This document shows, piece after piece, positions 7,839 to 16,221 of a stretch of 64,000 bases of DNA. The translations under genes and the position numbers were made by a program. The stretch lies in the NCBI RefSeq assembly GCF_030730875.1, contig NZ_JAVAMA010000003.1:1-64000 (forward strand), in the 5' to 3' direction. Within the stretch, counting starts at the first letter, position 1. Every line of letters starts with the position of its first letter. A model generated the notes under the pieces. It made no database searches. It saw only the letters and a list, made by a program, of their open reading frames with translations, and was not told where the DNA came from. Source of the DNA: Sphingomonas sp. DG1-23. GTDB taxonomy: Bacteria; Pseudomonadota; Alphaproteobacteria; Sphingomonadales; Sphingomonadaceae.

Positions 7839-9599
7839 ATGCTGCGATCCCTGTCGATTTCCAAAAAACTCGCCGCTGCGTTCGCAGCGATCATGGCGGC
7901 GGCGGCGATCACGCTCGGCTATGTCTTCCTCGTATCGGCGCATGTCTCGGCGCTCACCGCGACCAACGAGCAGGTCGACAGGGAGCAGGCGCTTTCGGCG
8001 CAGGTCGAGAATGCGCTGCTGACCGCGGTCGCGGACCTGCGCGGCTTCGCGGTGAGCGGCGATCCGCGCGACGCGGCGGCGTTCGAGAACAGCATGAAGC
8101 GCTTCGACGCCGCGGCGAAGCAACTCGCACCGATGCTGTCCGATCCCAAGGACGCAGCACTGTTGCGGAAGACTTTGGCGGCGACGGCGGCATGGCGTCA
8201 GAGCGCGGCGGATCCGCTGCTCGCGCGCATGTCCGAAACCCAGGCCAGCCGGATCCACGAGCTCGCCGGCAGCAGCGGCGCCTCGCATGCCGTGGAGGAC
8301 ATGACCGGCGGCGCCGAGGCGCTGCGCGAAGAGAAATATGCCGCGGTCCAGGCCAGCCTCGAGGAAATGAGCGCTGCCAGCCACGATCAGGAATGGGCGG
8401 TCGGCACCGGGGTGGTGGTGATGCTGCTGGTCACGCTGGCCCTGTGGGTGCTGCTGCGCGGCCTGCTCGGCCGTCCGGTCGTCGCGCTCACCGGGGTGAT
8501 GAAGAAGCTCGCCGGTGGCGAGAACCGCGTCGACGTGCCCGAGGGCGATCGCGACGACGAACTGGGCGACATGGCCCGCGCGGTGCTGGTGTTCCGCGAC
8601 GCGGCGGTCGCCAAGCAAGCCGCCGATCGCGCCAAGGCGATTGCCGACGCCGAGCAGAAACTGGTGGTCGACACGCTGGCCGCAGGTCTCGGCAAATTGT
8701 CGCAGGGCGACCTCACTGCCGAGATCGGCGCGGGCTTCCCCGCGGATTATGCCGTGGTGAGGACCAATTTCAACGACGCGCTCGGCGCGCTGCGCGATCT
8801 GATCGGCAGCGTCCGCGAGGGCGCCGAGGCGATCCAGGCGGGTTCGGGCGAGATCGCCACTGCCTCGGAGGATCTCGCCCGCCGCACCGAGAGCAACGCC
8901 GCCAGCCTCGAACAGACTTCCGCCGCGATTGCCCAGATGGACGGCCGGCTCAAGGCCGCCGCGCGCGCGGCGGTGGAGACGGTGCATAGCGCCGACGACG
9001 CGATCTGCGACCTCCGCGACGGCCGTGCCGTCACCGACGAGGCGGTTCAGGCGATGGAACGCGTGTCGGAAAGCGCCAAGGGCATCGACGACGTGATCGA
9101 AGGTCTCGACAAGATCGCCTTCCAGACCCGCGTTCTCGCGATGAACGCCGCGGTCGAGGCCGGCCGCGCCGGCGAGGCGGGCCGCGGCTTCGCGGTCGTC
9201 GCCGACCTCGTCTCCGCGTTGGCGATGCGTGCCGAGGAAGAAGCGAAGCGCGCCCGCGAGCAGCTCGTCGCCACCCAGGACGAGATCGGCACCGCCGTCG
9301 CGGCGGTCCAGAAGGTCGACGGCGCGCTCGCCGGCATCGCCTCGGGCGTCAGCGACGTCCATAAATTACTGGGCACGATGGCTGCCGACAATCAGGCGCA
9401 AGCCACCGCCGTGACCGAGATCAGCGCCGCAGTCGCCACGATGGACCAATCGACCCAGAAGAATGCGGCGATGGTCGAGGAAACCTCAGCGGCGTCGCGC
9501 GCGCTCAGCAACGAGGTCGTGGCGCTCGTGCGGCAGGCGGCGCGCTTCAAGGTGGCGCGGAGCGCCCCGGCTACCGGGCGGCAATTCGCGATCCACTGA
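7839..9599 (+). CDS. Methyl-accepting chemotaxis protein
   Basis: A 586-residue chemoreceptor. A transmembrane helix (about 10-33) leads into a helical periplasmic sensor region (about 34-185), followed by a second transmembrane helix (about 188-208), a HAMP segment with the DDELGDMARAVLVFRD pattern, and a cytoplasmic signalling coiled coil. The conserved hairpin region reads KIAFQTRVLAMNAAVEAGRA followed by GEAGRGFAVVADLVSALAMR, a divergent version of the usual I-A-x-Q-T-N-L-L-A-L-N tip. There is no C-terminal CheR pentapeptide. It interrupts the glycolytic gene cluster, but no che genes are near, so signal and partners are unknown. A TATAAT lies at 7780-7785 upstream without a clear -35. 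Confidence 0.92.
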   Translation: MLRSLSISKKLAAAFAAIMAAAAITLGYVFLVSAHVSALTATNEQVDREQALSAQVENALLTAVADLRGFAVSGDPRDAAAFENSMKRFDAAAKQLAPMLSDPKDAALLRKTLAATAAWRQSAADPLLARMSETQASRIHELAGSSGASHAVEDMTGGAEALREEKYAAVQASLEEMSAASHDQEWAVGTGVVVMLLVTLALWVLLRGLLGRPVVALTGVMKKLAGGENRVDVPEGDRDDELGDMARAVLVFRDAAVAKQAADRAKAIADAEQKLVVDTLAAGLGKLSQGDLTAEIGAGFPADYAVVRTNFNDALGALRDLIGSVREGAEAIQAGSGEIATASEDLARRTESNAASLEQTSAAIAQMDGRLKAAARAAVETVHSADDAICDLRDGRAVTDEAVQAMERVSESAKGIDDVIEGLDKIAFQTRVLAMNAAVEAGRAGEAGRGFAVVADLVSALAMRAEEEAKRAREQLVATQDEIGTAVAAVQKVDGALAGIASGVSDVHKLLGTMAADNQAQATAVTEISAAVATMDQSTQKNAAMVEETSAASRALSNEVVALVRQAARFKVARSAPATGRQFAIH

Positions 9600-9749
9600 G
9601 CCGTTCGCCATGGATGACCCCGAGTCGGAAAACCGGCTCCCCTCTTGCCGTGCGGCGAAGGCGGCTCGCCTTGTCTGTCGTTGTCAGGCTTTCGCAGGTG
9701 CGAAGGGCTGGCTAGAGCCCGCGGCACAGGGACAATCCAAGGGGAAGTC

Positions 9750-10664
9750 ATGAGCATCACGCCCGCAGTCCGCGCCATCCTCGCGAACTACGAATCGGAC
9801 AATCCCGGGGTCAAAGCCAATCTCGCCCGCATCCTGATGCAGGGCCGGCTCGGCGGAACCGGCAAATTGATCATCCTGCCGGTCGACCAGGGCTTCGAGC
9901 ACGGACCGGCGCGCAGCTTCGCGGTCAACCCCGACGCCTATGATCCCCATTATCACTATCAGCTGGCGATCGACGCCGGCCTCAGCGCCTATGCCGCGCC
10001 GCTAGGCATGATCGAGGCCGGCGCCGACACCTTTGCCGGCCAGATCCCGACGATCCTCAAGCTCAACAGCTCGAACAGCTGGGCGACCGGGATCAACCAG
10101 GCCGTCACCGGCGGAGTCGACGATGCGCTGCGGCTCGGCTGTTCGGCGATCGGCTTCACCATCTATCCCGGCGCCGACGACGTGTTCGACATGATCGAGG
10201 AGATCAAGGAGCTGTCGGCCGAGGCCAAGGCGGTCGGCATCGCGACGGTGCTCTGGTCCTATCCGCGCGGCGGCAATCTCTCGAAGGAAGGCGAGCTGGC
10301 GCTCGACGTCGGCGCCTATGCCGCGCACATGGCGGCTCTGCTCGGCGCGCACATCATCAAGGTCAAGCTGCCCTCCGCGCATATCGAGCAGAAGGATGCA
10401 GTGAAGGCCTATGAGGGCACCGACTGGTCGGCCCAGTCGGACCGGGTGAAGCATGTGGTGAAGAGCTGCTTCAACGGCCGCCGCATCGTCGTCTTCTCGG
10501 GCGGCGCGGCCAAGGGCGAAGACGCGATCTATCAGGACGCGCGCGACATTCGCGACGGCGGCGGCAACGGCTCGATCATCGGCCGCAACACCTTCCAGCG
10601 CAAGCGCGCGGACGCCATCGCGATGCTCGACAAATTGATGCGCATCTACAAGGGCGAGGAATGA
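9750..10664 (+). CDS. Class I fructose-bisphosphate aldolase (DhnA/FbaB type)
   Basis: This enzyme cleaves fructose-1,6-bisphosphate through a Schiff base rather than a metal. The 304-residue protein matches the archaeal/DhnA-type family: LIILPVDQGFEHGPARSF near the N terminus, KLNSSNSWATG, the GFTIYPGADD strand, WSYPRGGNLSKEGE, then the lysine-bearing strand HIIKVKLPSAH (about residue 204-206), and VVFSGGAAKGED with GGNGSIIGRNTFQR for phosphate binding. The start ATG follows GGGGAA at 9741-9746. It completes a tkt-gap-pgk-fba cluster interrupted only by the chemoreceptor gene. Confidence 0.93.
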   Translation: MSITPAVRAILANYESDNPGVKANLARILMQGRLGGTGKLIILPVDQGFEHGPARSFAVNPDAYDPHYHYQLAIDAGLSAYAAPLGMIEAGADTFAGQIPTILKLNSSNSWATGINQAVTGGVDDALRLGCSAIGFTIYPGADDVFDMIEEIKELSAEAKAVGIATVLWSYPRGGNLSKEGELALDVGAYAAHMAALLGAHIIKVKLPSAHIEQKDAVKAYEGTDWSAQSDRVKHVVKSCFNGRRIVVFSGGAAKGEDAIYQDARDIRDGGGNGSIIGRNTFQRKRADAIAMLDKLMRIYKGEE

Positions 10665-10671
10665 TCGCGGC

Positions 10672-11021
10672 GTGACCCCGAGCGAACACCCCTATCATCG
10701 CAGCCTTGCGCCGATGATGTGGGTGTTCTTCGGGCTCGCCTGCACCGAATTGGTGGTCGTCCACTTCCTCGTCGCTCTGTGGGACTGGCGCGTCGCGCTC
10801 GCGCTGTCGCTGGCCAGCCTCTCGGGAATCGTCTGGCTGGTCATGATCATCGCTTCGTTCCGGCGGTTGCCGGTGCTGCTCGGCGAGGACCAGCTGCTGA
10901 TGCGCGCCGGGCGATTGCGGGCGATCCGCAGCGTGGCGCACCGGTCGACGGCCCGGCGGCGTTCCACGCCGCGCTCGCAGCTGCTATCGATGCGGCCGAC
11001 AGGGAGGTGGCGGCACCATGA
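10672..11021 (+). pseudogene. Frame-broken small membrane protein gene
   Basis: The first frame from GTG 10672 encodes a convincing two-helix membrane protein (HRSLAPMMWVFFGLACTE through IVWLVMIIASFRRLPVLL) up to about AIRSVAHR near 10945. After that the frame becomes Arg/Ser-rich and would run to 11460 across the next gene. The neighbouring frame instead continues sensibly as VDGPAAFHAALAAAIDA and stops at 11019-11021 in an ATGA overlap with the next start. The simplest reading is one gene that lost a piece of its middle, or a single base, around 10910-10945. A sequencing error is the alternative. The function is unknown. Confidence 0.6.
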
Positions 11022-11419
11022 ACAGCAATTTCGGGCGTCGGCCCGTGCTCGCCGGGCTCGCGCTCGCGCTGATCGGCACGCACGCATCGGCAAAGGGGAT
11101 CAAGATGGAAGACCAGATACCGTTCGGAATGATCGGCAAGATCAAGGCGCAGCCGGGCAAGCGCGCCGAATTGATCGCGATCCTCGGCTCGGGCACCGGG
11201 GCGATGCCCGGATGCCGCGCCTATCTGATTGCCGAGGACGGCAAGGATCCCGACGCGACCTGGATCACCGAGATCTGGGACGATGCGGCGAGCCACAAGG
11301 CGTCGCTGCAGCTTCCGGCAGTGCGCGACGCGATCGCCAAGGGCCGCCCGCTGATCGCCGGGTTCGAGCTCAGCGCGGAGACTCGGCCGGTGGCGGGCGC
11401 GAGTTTCCTGCGGGGCTGA
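11018..11419 (+). CDS. Antibiotic biosynthesis monooxygenase (ABM) domain protein, exported
   Basis: A 133-residue protein. An Arg-Arg-containing signal (GRRPVLAGLALALIGTHASA) suggests Tat or Sec export. The mature part is a ferredoxin-like ABM fold: FGMIGKIKAQPGKRAELIAI, then CRAYLIAEDGKDPDATWITE, then IWDDAASHKASLQLPAVRDA. Such small dimeric proteins act as cofactor-free oxygenases, quinol oxygenases or haem-related enzymes; the substrate cannot be told here. Its ATG overlaps the stop of the broken gene upstream, so the pair was once an operon. Confidence 0.8.
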   Translation: MNSNFGRRPVLAGLALALIGTHASAKGIKMEDQIPFGMIGKIKAQPGKRAELIAILGSGTGAMPGCRAYLIAEDGKDPDATWITEIWDDAASHKASLQLPAVRDAIAKGRPLIAGFELSAETRPVAGASFLRG

Positions 11420-11956
11420 GGTCCATATACAATACCTATCGCCGTCATCCCGGATGTTAGACTTTCCCGGAAAACCGAAGGTTTCACGTCGGAAAGCCTT
11501 ACAGTCCGGGATCCACCGCGCCGCTGGGCATTCGCCTCTCGGATGACGGTAAAAGAGCCAAGACTCTGGGATAGGGCTTCACCCCTGCAATGTAGGATTT
11601 CGCCTGCTGGCCTCGGGCGGCCGGTACTGCCGGCCGTTCTTTGACATCGTCGGATCAGCTCGCAACTTCGTCGGCGCGAAGATGCCGCGTGCGTGTGGCC
11701 TGGGCGTCGCCCGGGCGTGACTTTGGTGTCGCGCGGGTGTGACCTTGGCGGCGCGAAAGCAGCGCCTGGGTGAAGCCTCGCTGTCGCGTCGGGATAATTT
11801 CGTGAGCGCAGGATCGCCAAAACTGCGCCAGATCCATAACTTTCGCAACTTCCGTCCCGCAAAACCTTGTTCTCCGGCGAAGGCCGGGGCCCAGTTTCGG
11901 TTACGGCGGGTAACCCGGGGGGGGCGAACTACGCCTGTTGAGGTGAAAGTGGAGGC
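11420..11956. other. 537-base intergenic region with a REP-like inverted element
   Basis: The first part (11442-11549) is bounded by CCGTCATCCC and GGATGACGG inverted ends, with further CCGGGA/TCCCGG arms inside, an elongated variant of the REP family seen in the nuo operon. From 11640 to 11770 there are imperfect tandem phrases around GGGCGTGACTTTGG and GGGTGTGACCTTGG. The rest up to the DUF72 stop has G runs and no supported gene. Open frames here have Arg/Pro-rich compositions typical of spurious translation. Confidence 0.6.
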
Positions 11957-12706
11957 TCATCGCCGGAATTGCCCCACCATCCCCTTGAGCGTCAGCGCGT
12001 CCTGAATCGCGTGACCTTCGATATCGTTGTTGAAATAGGCCCAGACGCTTCGCCCGCCGCGCGCTTGCTCCAGCATCCAGTCGGCCCAGCCGAGCAGGCG
12101 TTCGTCGGGATAGCGTCCCCAATATTTGCCCTCGCCGCCATGGAAGCGGACATAGGCCGCAGGTCCCGTCGCCACTCTCGGGCTCTCCAGTCCGGGCATG
12201 TCGTGCGCGCAGAAGCCCGCGCCATGGCGGTCGAGCAGCGCGAAAACCTCGTCGACGTACCAGCTTTTATCCCGGAACTCGAAGATGTTGACTACATCTC
12301 TTGAGAGTAGCTGCAAGAAGCTGTCGAGCCGCTCCAGGTTGAGCCTGAAGCGCGGCGGAAGCTGGTAGAGGATCGGGCCCAGCGCCGGCGCGAGGTGGCG
12401 GAACGGCGTCATCATCCGGTCGAGCGGCTCGGCGCAATCCTTGAGCTTCTTCGCCTGGGTGAGGAAGCGGTTGGCCTTGACCGCATAGCAGAATCCCGGC
12501 GGCGCCTGGTCGCGCCACGCGTCGAACGTCTCGGCCTTGGGCAGGCGGTAGAAGCTGTTGTTGATCTCGACCGTGTCGAAATGCTCGGCATAGAAGGCGA
12601 ACCAGTTCTTGACCGCCAGCTTCTCGGGGTAGAAGCGGCCACGCCAATGGGCGTAGACCCAGCCCGAACAACCGATGCGGATTTCCGCGAGCCCGGAGTT
12701 GACCAT
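11957..12706 (-). CDS. DUF72 (YecE-like) protein
   Basis: A 249-residue protein of the widespread DUF72 family, a TIM-barrel fold of unknown reaction. It has the family hallmarks IRIGCSGWVYAHWRGRFYPE at the start, FDTVEINNSFYRLP, FCYAVKANRFLTQ, and the C-terminal YVRFHG and WAYFNNDIEGHA segments. I took the ATG at 12706-12704. A TTG at 12739 is also in frame. The ATG shares its CATG with the thiE start on the other strand, so each promoter must lie inside the other gene. Confidence 0.87.
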   Translation of the reverse strand: MVNSGLAEIRIGCSGWVYAHWRGRFYPEKLAVKNWFAFYAEHFDTVEINNSFYRLPKAETFDAWRDQAPPGFCYAVKANRFLTQAKKLKDCAEPLDRMMTPFRHLAPALGPILYQLPPRFRLNLERLDSFLQLLSRDVVNIFEFRDKSWYVDEVFALLDRHGAGFCAHDMPGLESPRVATGPAAYVRFHGGEGKYWGRYPDERLLGWADWMLEQARGGRSVWAYFNNDIEGHAIQDALTLKGMVGQFRR

Positions 12707-13397
12707 GCACGATCCCGAAGACGATTTCGACGCCGACAACGCGCTGGAAGGCTTCGCGGATCAATTCGTTCGCGATTCGCGGCGGCCGGCGTGCCAGCTC
12801 TATCTGGTTTCGCCGCTCGACGTGACCGGAGGGTTCGCCGATCGGCTGGCGCGCGCGCTCGATGCCGGGCCGGTGGCGGCGTTCCAGTTCCGGGTCAAGA
12901 ATGTCGACCAGCACGAGGCCGCGAAGCTCGCCGAGCCGCTCCAGCGCATCTGCGGCGATCGTGACGTGGCGTTTCTGGTCAACGACAGCATCAGCCTCGC
13001 GAAGCGGCTCGGCACCGACGGCGTGCATCTCGGCCAGGAGGACGGCGACCCGCGCGAGGCGCGCGCGGTGCTCGGCCCTTCGGCGCAGATCGGAGTGACG
13101 GCGCACGACAGCCGCCACCTCGCCATGGAGGCGGGCGAGGCGGGCGCCGATTATGTCGCGTTCGGCGCTTTCTATCCGACGCGCACCAAGGAAGTGCGCC
13201 ACCGTGCCGAGCCGGTGCTGCTGAGCTGGTGGACGACCGTGTTCGAGATTCCGTGCGTCGCGATCGGTGGGATCACCCCCGAAAATGCACGCCCGTTGAT
13301 CGCTGCCGGGGCGGACTTCCTCGCGGTCTCGGGAGCGGTCTGGGGTGGCGACGAGGCCGCCGCGATCAAGGCGTTCGAAGCAGTGCTGGCGGGCTGA
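12705..13397 (+). CDS. thiE: Thiamine phosphate synthase
   Basis: This enzyme joins HMP-pyrophosphate and thiazole phosphate to thiamine phosphate. The 230-residue TIM barrel shows FQFRVKNVDQHEAAKLAEPL, the loop VAFLVNDSISLAKRLGTDGV with HLGQED (pyrophosphate/metal binding), YVAFGAFYPTRTK, and IPCVAIGGITPENARPLIAA followed by AVSGAVWG (phosphate loops). An N-terminal acidic extension of about 35 residues precedes the barrel. The ATG at 12705 has a GGAG seven bases upstream; an in-frame ATG at 12675 is less well placed. I saw no TPP riboswitch in front of it. Confidence 0.9.
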   Translation: MHDPEDDFDADNALEGFADQFVRDSRRPACQLYLVSPLDVTGGFADRLARALDAGPVAAFQFRVKNVDQHEAAKLAEPLQRICGDRDVAFLVNDSISLAKRLGTDGVHLGQEDGDPREARAVLGPSAQIGVTAHDSRHLAMEAGEAGADYVAFGAFYPTRTKEVRHRAEPVLLSWWTTVFEIPCVAIGGITPENARPLIAAGADFLAVSGAVWGGDEAAAIKAFEAVLAG

Positions 13398-13450
13398 CGC
13401 CCGGTCGGACCGGAAACAAGGGCGCGCGCATTCGTTCTCCCGGCCAACCC

Positions 13451-14479
13451 ATGTTGGTCAGGAGCTTGTCTTTGCGTAAAAAATTGCTTGCCGCCGCGGG
13501 GCTCGCCGCGATCGCCCTCGCGCCGCTCGCCGCCGCTCCCGAGGCGCCCAAGGGCAAGCCGCCGATCGACTGGACGATCATGCACGCGCAGGTGATTCTC
13601 GACGCGCTCGGCTTCTCGCCCGGGATCGTCGACGGGCGCGAGGGCCAGTCGCTCACCGCGGCCCTGAAGGCATTCCAGCTGACCCGCGGGCTCGAGACCA
13701 GCGGCGAGCTCGACCGCGCGACCTTGTGGGCGCTCCACGAATATCGTGCCCGGCGCCCGGTTACCCGGGTGACGATCGACCCGGCGATGCTGCGGGGCCC
13801 GTTCATCAATCCGATGCCTAGGGAGCCCGAGGACCAGGCGAGGCTGCCCGCGCTCGGTTATACCCGGCCGCTCGAAAAGCTCGCCGAGATGTTCCACACC
13901 ACCCCCGAGGTGCTGGTCGAGCTCAATCCGGGCGGCGGCACGATCGCGCCGGACACCGCCTTCTTCTTCCCCAATGTCGTGGCCGAGTCGCGCGATTATC
14001 AGGGCGAGCTCAAACCCGAATGGCGCCAGACCCTGACCGATCTCAACGTCGATGCGCGCCAGCCGGCGGGCGATCACGTCGTCGTCGACAAGTCCGAGAA
14101 GGTGCTCAAGGTGTTCGACGCGAGCGACAAGCTCGTTGCCCAGTTCAGCGCGACGATGGGCAGCCAGCACGATCCGCTGCCGATCGGCACGTGGAAGATC
14201 AACGTCATCGATACCAATCCGAAGTTCCACTACAATCCGGACCTGTTCTGGGACGCCAAGAAGGATGACGAGAAGGCGATGCTGCCGCCGGGGCCGAACG
14301 GTCCGGTCGGGGTGGTGTGGCTGGACCTTTCCAAGGAGCATTACGGCATCCACGGCACCCCGGAGCCGCAGACGATCGGGCGCACCCAGAGCCATGGCTG
14401 CATCCGGCTGACCAATTGGGACGCGGCGCGGCTGGCGCTGATGATCAAGCCCGGCGCCGAAGCCGTGTTCCAGGAATAG
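13451..14479 (+). CDS. L,D-transpeptidase (YkuD) with peptidoglycan-binding domain
   Basis: A 342-residue exported enzyme that crosslinks peptidoglycan at 3-3 positions or attaches proteins to it. A signal peptide (KKLLAAAGLAAIALAPLAAA) is followed by a PG_binding_1 domain (about 45-100, ILDALGFSPGIVDGREGQSL). A LysM-like segment follows (about 138-180), then the YkuD catalytic domain with HGTPEPQTIGRTQSHGCIRL, in which the cysteine of SHGCIRL is the nucleophile. The start MLVRSL was chosen because the signal peptide begins there. The gene is four bases upstream of an M23 peptidase gene, so the two look co-expressed. Confidence 0.93.
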   Translation: MLVRSLSLRKKLLAAAGLAAIALAPLAAAPEAPKGKPPIDWTIMHAQVILDALGFSPGIVDGREGQSLTAALKAFQLTRGLETSGELDRATLWALHEYRARRPVTRVTIDPAMLRGPFINPMPREPEDQARLPALGYTRPLEKLAEMFHTTPEVLVELNPGGGTIAPDTAFFFPNVVAESRDYQGELKPEWRQTLTDLNVDARQPAGDHVVVDKSEKVLKVFDASDKLVAQFSATMGSQHDPLPIGTWKINVIDTNPKFHYNPDLFWDAKKDDEKAMLPPGPNGPVGVVWLDLSKEHYGIHGTPEPQTIGRTQSHGCIRLTNWDAARLALMIKPGAEAVFQE

Positions 14480-14483
14480 TCCC

Positions 14484-15086
14484 GTGCTAAAGCGGGTGAC
14501 GATGGGGGTAGGGGCGATCTTGCTTCTGGCGTTGGCCGGACTGGCGTCGATGATCCGCATCGTCCCCGGCGAACCCGCGGCGCCGGTTGCCCCGCCGGCG
14601 GTCCAGACCGCCGAAGCGCCGGCGGCGCCCGCCGGCAACTGGACCCATCCGCTGCTGACGGTGCCGGTGCAGGGCGTGTCGCGAGCGCAGATCGTCGACA
14701 CCTGGGGCCAGTCGCGCGCGAATGGCGCGCGGGCGCATCAGGCGACCGACATCATGGCGCCGGGCGGCACTCCGGTGATCGCCGCGGCGCCGGGCATGGT
14801 CGAGAAATTGTTCTACAGCCAGGGCGGGGGCGGGATCACGCTCTATGTGCGCTCGCCCGACCGGCAATGGAGCTATTATTACGCTCATCTCCAGCGCTAC
14901 GCACCGGGCGTGGCGGAGGGCATGCATGTGAAGGCGGGCGATCTGCTCGGCTTTGTCGGCGACACCGGCAATGCCGGGGCCGGCAATTACCACCTCCATT
15001 TCGCGCTGGCGCACATGCATCCGTCGGAGAGCTGGTGGAAGGGCCAGCCGGTCAATCCTTGGCCGCTACTTGCGGGCCGACGCTGA
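14484..15086 (+). CDS. M23 family (LytM-type) metallopeptidase
   Basis: A 200-residue exported endopeptidase-type protein. It has an N-terminal membrane/signal segment (VGAILLLALAGLASMI), a Pro/Ala-rich linker and an M23 domain with the zinc-ligand motifs HQATDIMAP (H-x3-D) and HLHFALAH (HxH). The substrate would be peptidoglycan crossbridges. Translation starts at GTG 14484, only four bases after the L,D-transpeptidase stop; AGGAA at 14471-14475 inside the previous gene end serves as ribosome binding site. Both zinc motifs are intact, so catalysis is likely. Confidence 0.92.
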   Translation: MLKRVTMGVGAILLLALAGLASMIRIVPGEPAAPVAPPAVQTAEAPAAPAGNWTHPLLTVPVQGVSRAQIVDTWGQSRANGARAHQATDIMAPGGTPVIAAAPGMVEKLFYSQGGGGITLYVRSPDRQWSYYYAHLQRYAPGVAEGMHVKAGDLLGFVGDTGNAGAGNYHLHFALAHMHPSESWWKGQPVNPWPLLAGRR

Positions 15087-15125
15087 CGTTCGTATTATGT
15101 TCCCCCACGGCAAGGGAGAACCAAT

Positions 15126-15602
15126 ATGCAGGGCGGGTGCAATTGCCGGTATATCCGCTTCCGGATGGTTTCGCCGCCGATCTTCGTGAACGGGTGTCAC
15201 TGCCGCGTCTGTCAGCGCGAGACCGGATCGGCGTTCGCGATCAATGCGATGATCGAGGCGGACCGGATCGAGATGCTGACCGACGGCGAGCCGGAACTCT
15301 TCGTCACCCGGTCCGGGAGCATGGTCACGCGCGGCGCGCGCTGCCCGCGGTGCGGCGTCGGGCTCTGGGGCACCCATCCCGATTTCGGCGATGCCATACG
15401 CTTCGTCCGGGGCGGGACGCTCGACGAGCGGATCCTGCCCGACGCGCATTTCTTCACGGTCACGCGGCACCCGCTCGCCCGTGTGCCCGACGACGTGCCG
15501 AGCTTTCCGGGCCTGCCGGAACCCGGAGATCCGGAGATCTGGAGCGCCGAGGCGCAGGGCCGCATCGACGCGGCCATGGCGGCGCGCTTGCCCGAAGCGT
15601 GA
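15126..15602 (+). CDS. GFA/CENP-V family zinc protein
   Basis: A 158-residue protein of the glutathione-dependent formaldehyde-activating (GFA) superfamily. The zinc cysteines are visible as GGCNCRYIRF, then NGCHCRVCQRETGSAF, and later CPRCGVGLWG. The family name overstates what is known: most members have no proven glutathione or formaldehyde role. It stands alone upstream of efp. A second, distinct family member lies at 44193-44618. Confidence 0.85.
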   Translation: MQGGCNCRYIRFRMVSPPIFVNGCHCRVCQRETGSAFAINAMIEADRIEMLTDGEPELFVTRSGSMVTRGARCPRCGVGLWGTHPDFGDAIRFVRGGTLDERILPDAHFFTVTRHPLARVPDDVPSFPGLPEPGDPEIWSAEAQGRIDAAMAARLPEA

Positions 15603-15655
15603 TGCATCGCTAAAGGCCCGGCCTTCGCTCTTTCTCAGCTTACAGGTCTCGATCC

Positions 15656-16219
15656 ATGAAGATCAGCGGCGTGGACATCCGTCCCGGCAACATCATCGAA
15701 TATGAAGGCGGCATCTGGCGTGCCGTGAAGATTCAGCACACCCAGCCGGGCAAGGGCGGTGCGTACATGCAGGTCGAGATGAAGAACCTGCGTGACGGCC
15801 GCAAGAACAATGTCCGCTTCCGCTCGGCCGAGACGGTAGAGCGCGTCCGGCTCGACACCAAGGATTTCCAGTTCCTGTTCGCCGAGGGCGACATCCTGAC
15901 CTTCATGGACAAGGAAACCTACGACCAGACCACGCTGCCGCGCGATTTGCTCGGCGACGCGGCCGCCTTCCTGCAGGACGGCATGGACGTGGTGATGGAA
16001 CTCTATGACGAAGAAGCGATCAGCGTGCAGCTGCCCGATACGATCGAAGCGACGATCGTCGAGGCCGATGCGGTGGTGAAGGGCCAGACGGCATCGTCGT
16101 CGTACAAGCCGGCCGTGCTCGACAATGGCGTGCGCATCATGGTGCCGCCGCACATCGCGTCGGGGACCCGGATCGTCGTCGACGTCTACGAACAGACCTA
16201 CGTCCGCCGCGCGGACTGA
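15656..16219 (+). CDS. efp: Elongation factor P
   Basis: EF-P binds between the P and E sites of ribosomes stalled on polyproline and helps peptide bond formation. The 187-residue protein has the three EF-P domains. The N-terminal KOW-like domain carries QPGKGGAY with Lys33 at the tip loop, the position that is beta-lysylated in E. coli, and the protein ends [13 protein letters not shown]. No epmA or epmB gene is in the window. It is followed two bases later by the next gene. Confidence 0.96.
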   Translation: MKISGVDIRPGNIIEYEGGIWRAVKIQHTQPGKGGAYMQVEMKNLRDGRKNNVRFRSAETVERVRLDTKDFQFLFAEGDILTFMDKETYDQTTLPRDLLGDAAAFLQDGMDVVMELYDEEAISVQLPDTIEATIVEADAVVKGQTASSSYKPAVLDNGVRIMVPPHIASGTRIVVDVYEQTYVRRAD

Positions 16220-16221
16220 GG

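Noticed and set aside
10672..11460. A single 262-codon gene starting at 10672
   Set aside because: After about residue 90 the frame becomes Arg/Ser-rich and overlaps the whole ABM monooxygenase gene, whose frame is clearly protein-like.
11221..11862. A 213-codon reverse frame across the 11.4-11.9 kb gap
   Set aside because: Its composition is Arg/Ser/Pro-rich, it runs through the REP-like element and opposes the ABM monooxygenase gene. There is no ribosome site or recognisable segment.
12640..12704. TPP riboswitch in front of thiE
   Set aside because: The sequence there is the coding region of the DUF72 gene on the other strand, and no THI-box motif is visible.
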